The translations under genes and the position numbers were made by a program. Below, in pieces: positions 15,000 through 16,612 of a stretch of DNA of 16,612 nucleotides. Below the pieces are notes generated by a model, which was given only the letters and a program-made list of their open reading frames with translations, had not been told where the DNA came from and searched no databases. The DNA comes from a bacterium UBP17_UBA6191 (lineage in GTDB: Bacteria > Muiribacteriota > UBA6191). The stretch is taken from NCBI GenBank assembly GCA_002422125.1, contig DITF01000062.1, forward strand, positions 1 through 16,612, read 5' to 3'. Each line of letters starts with the position of its first letter. Positions within the stretch are counted from its first letter, which is position 1.

Positions 15000-16612
15000 A
15001 GTTAGCCTCCCTACTGATGCTTTTTTATTTCTCAGGAGCAGTTGGCCTGGGATATCAGGTGCTTTGGTCCAAATTTCTTTTGGAATTTATTGGGGTAAGT
15101 GCCTACTCCTACGCCGCCATTCTTTGTGTCTTTATGACGGGACTAGCCCTTGGGTCCCAGCTTCTGGGAAAAGTCAGTGATCGACTACCCTGTTCGCTTA
15201 AGTTTTACTGCGGACTTGAAATTGGAATCGGGCTTTATACAATTTTACTGTACGAACCACTGATGAAAGGGGCTGGGGAGTTTTATCAGAGGCTGGCCAC
15301 AGAGGTTCTAATGCATTCCGACACAACCACCCTTTTGATTCCCCTAAGGGTACTTCTAGCCGCCTCAGTTTTGTTACCCCCAGCCATAGCCATGGGAGCC
15401 ACATTTCCGGCCGTTCTTCGTTATGCTACTGAGTTTAAAGGAGAGATTGGGCAGAAGGCAGCCAGCCTCTATGCCTGGAATGCCTTGGGAGCGGCCTCAG
15501 GCTCCCTGATCATGGCCTTTTACATGATTCCCACCTTTGGCTTAAAGGCCTCCTTGATGGGTCTGGGTATGGGCAATCTGGCTTTGGCTCTGATTGCCTA
15601 TTTGATAGCTGGCATCTGGCCATCCATGGCGACAGTCCCCACCGTTGAAGCCCAGACAAAACGCACAGAGGAAGCCCGCTTGGAGACACACTGGCTGGGT
15701 TTTATTTTTATTACCGGATTTTTGTCTTTTAGCCTAGAAATTGCCTGGACGCGCTATTTTGTTTTGGTGCTAGGATCATCGACTTATTCCTTTGCCATCG
15801 TATTGGCCTGTTTTATATTTGGAATTTTTCTGGGATCTCAGGTTCTAAAGCTCTATCTGCATAAAATTACACCGCAGATTTTCTGGTTGGGCCTGACCAT
15901 GATATGTACCGGAGCCTTACTGCTTATCAGCCTTAATGGGTATCCTTATCTGCCAGCCTTAAGCAAGTTTTTGAACTCACTTTTGATTTCCAGAGAATCG
16001 GCCTTGTTTTTATCGGAAGGATTTAAGGTCTTTCTGTGTGTCTTGATCATGCTGCCACCAACCATTTTTATTGGTATGTCCATTCCCCTTTTTCTACATA
16101 TGTACGCCAATCAAATTTCAGACCTTGGGGCCATATCTGGTCGAGTCTATGCTGTGAACACTTGGGGAAATGTTTTAGGGGCCATGATTGCCTCACTGAT
16201 TCTTTTACCCTGGCTGGGCCTGGAACTACTGTTCTTTGCCTGCGGATTGGCCTACATGTTGTTAGGGACATACTGTATCTATCAGAACAAACCGCGACTT
16301 CTGTCCGCACTATGCCTGGGAAGTCTTTTCTTTTGTCTGTCGAAGTGGATGCTACCCTGGGATATGAACGCGTTCACTGTAATTCCTACTCGAAAGTCAG
16401 AGGGAATCAGCTTACGAGATGTATTCCAGCCCGACTTTAATACCTCTAAGGTTCTGTTTTACGCTGAGGATCCTGGGGCCAACATTATTGTGGTGCAAAG
16501 AGGCGAGGGCGAAAGTCAAAACCGCACCCTGTTAGTCAATGGGAAGGCCGATGCGTCTGACAAAGGCGACATGCCTACCCAAATTATGCTGGGACAAACC
16601 CCACTGTTACTG
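14996..16612 (+). CDS. fused MFS-like membrane / spermidine-synthase-like protein, paralogue 2, cut by window end
   Basis: Hand translation gives 539 open codons from the ATG at 14996 to the last base, with no stop. The ATG overlaps the stop of paralogue 1 (ATGA), with GAGGG about ten bases upstream. It is a close relative of paralogue 1 in the same order: over residues 13-72 (SGA to FYC) 48 of 60 positions are identical by my count, and the same two-half membrane domain follows (FLSFSLEIAWTRY at 242-254; LPPTIFIGMSIPLFLHMY at 353-370). The window stops at the start of the synthase domain, after TLLVNGKADASDKGD (511-525), just before the expected glycine-rich motif, so it cannot be told whether its catalytic residues match paralogue 1. 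Likely the last or a middle gene of the same operon. Confidence 0.87.
   Translation, partial: MKLASLLMLFYFSGAVGLGYQVLWSKFLLEFIGVSAYSYAAILCVFMTGLALGSQLLGKVSDRLPCSLKFYCGLEIGIGLYTILLYEPLMKGAGEFYQRLATEVLMHSDTTTLLIPLRVLLAASVLLPPAIAMGATFPAVLRYATEFKGEIGQKAASLYAWNALGAASGSLIMAFYMIPTFGLKASLMGLGMGNLALALIAYLIAGIWPSMATVPTVEAQTKRTEEARLETHWLGFIFITGFLSFSLEIAWTRYFVLVLGSSTYSFAIVLACFIFGIFLGSQVLKLYLHKITPQIFWLGLTMICTGALLLISLNGYPYLPALSKFLNSLLISRESALFLSEGFKVFLCVLIMLPPTIFIGMSIPLFLHMYANQISDLGAISGRVYAVNTWGNVLGAMIASLILLPWLGLELLFFACGLAYMLLGTYCIYQNKPRLLSALCLGSLFFCLSKWMLPWDMNAFTVIPTRKSEGISLRDVFQPDFNTSKVLFYAEDPGANIIVVQRGEGESQNRTLLVNGKADASDKGDMPTQIMLGQTPLLL

Noticed and set aside
16036..16440. 134-codon plus-strand frame near the window end
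   Set aside because: Shadow of synthase paralogue 2, which is continuously open in another frame and matches paralogue 1.

Overview
The window reads as chromosome from a Gram-negative bacterium with a mid-range GC content and very tight gene packing. The outer-membrane setting is inferred from a predicted beta-barrel protein, a LolA-like periplasmic protein and a LolCDE-like ABC transporter. Long multi-receiver regulators and MFS/spermidine-synthase fusions would fit the Bdellovibrionota/Oligoflexia or former Deltaproteobacteria, but no rRNA or phylogenetic marker is present, so the taxonomic guess is weak. No tRNA, rRNA, CRISPR array or insertion sequence was seen, and no gene-free stretch exceeds about 120 bases.

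Left part, minus strand (2733 down to 1): an SthA-type pyridine nucleotide transhydrogenase with a GTG start and strong Shine-Dalgarno, a small membrane protein joined to it by an ATGA overlap, then an Rpn-family PD-(D/E)XK nuclease/transposase-like gene that leaves the window at base 1 and carries an in-frame 12-bp tandem repeat.

Regulatory pair (2808-5484): a plus-strand membrane-anchored coiled-coil/GAF-like protein meets, tail to tail with a 29-bp overlap, a minus-strand protein made of three receiver domains and a SpoIIE/RsbU-type PP2C phosphatase. This suggests control of a partner switch (anti-sigma antagonist), but no partner genes lie in the window.

Main block (5601 to the right edge, plus strand): nine genes without a real intergenic gap, probably one operon. 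In order: exported helical (TPR-like) protein; multi-spanning membrane protein of unknown family; LolA-like periplasmic protein (outer membrane lipoprotein-sorting family, PF17131-type); two FtsX/MacB-type permeases; a LolD/MacB-type ATPase; a predicted outer-membrane beta-barrel; and two tandem paralogues of a membrane-embedded spermidine-synthase-like protein, the second cut by the window end. The first eight steps look like a complete envelope route: inner-membrane extraction by ABC transporter, periplasmic carrier and outer-membrane protein. The coupling of this route to two duplicated synthase-like membrane enzymes, which lack the canonical polyamine-binding aspartate motif, is the most interesting part: it may be an uncharacterised lipid or lipoprotein modification and export system. 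That function is inference only.
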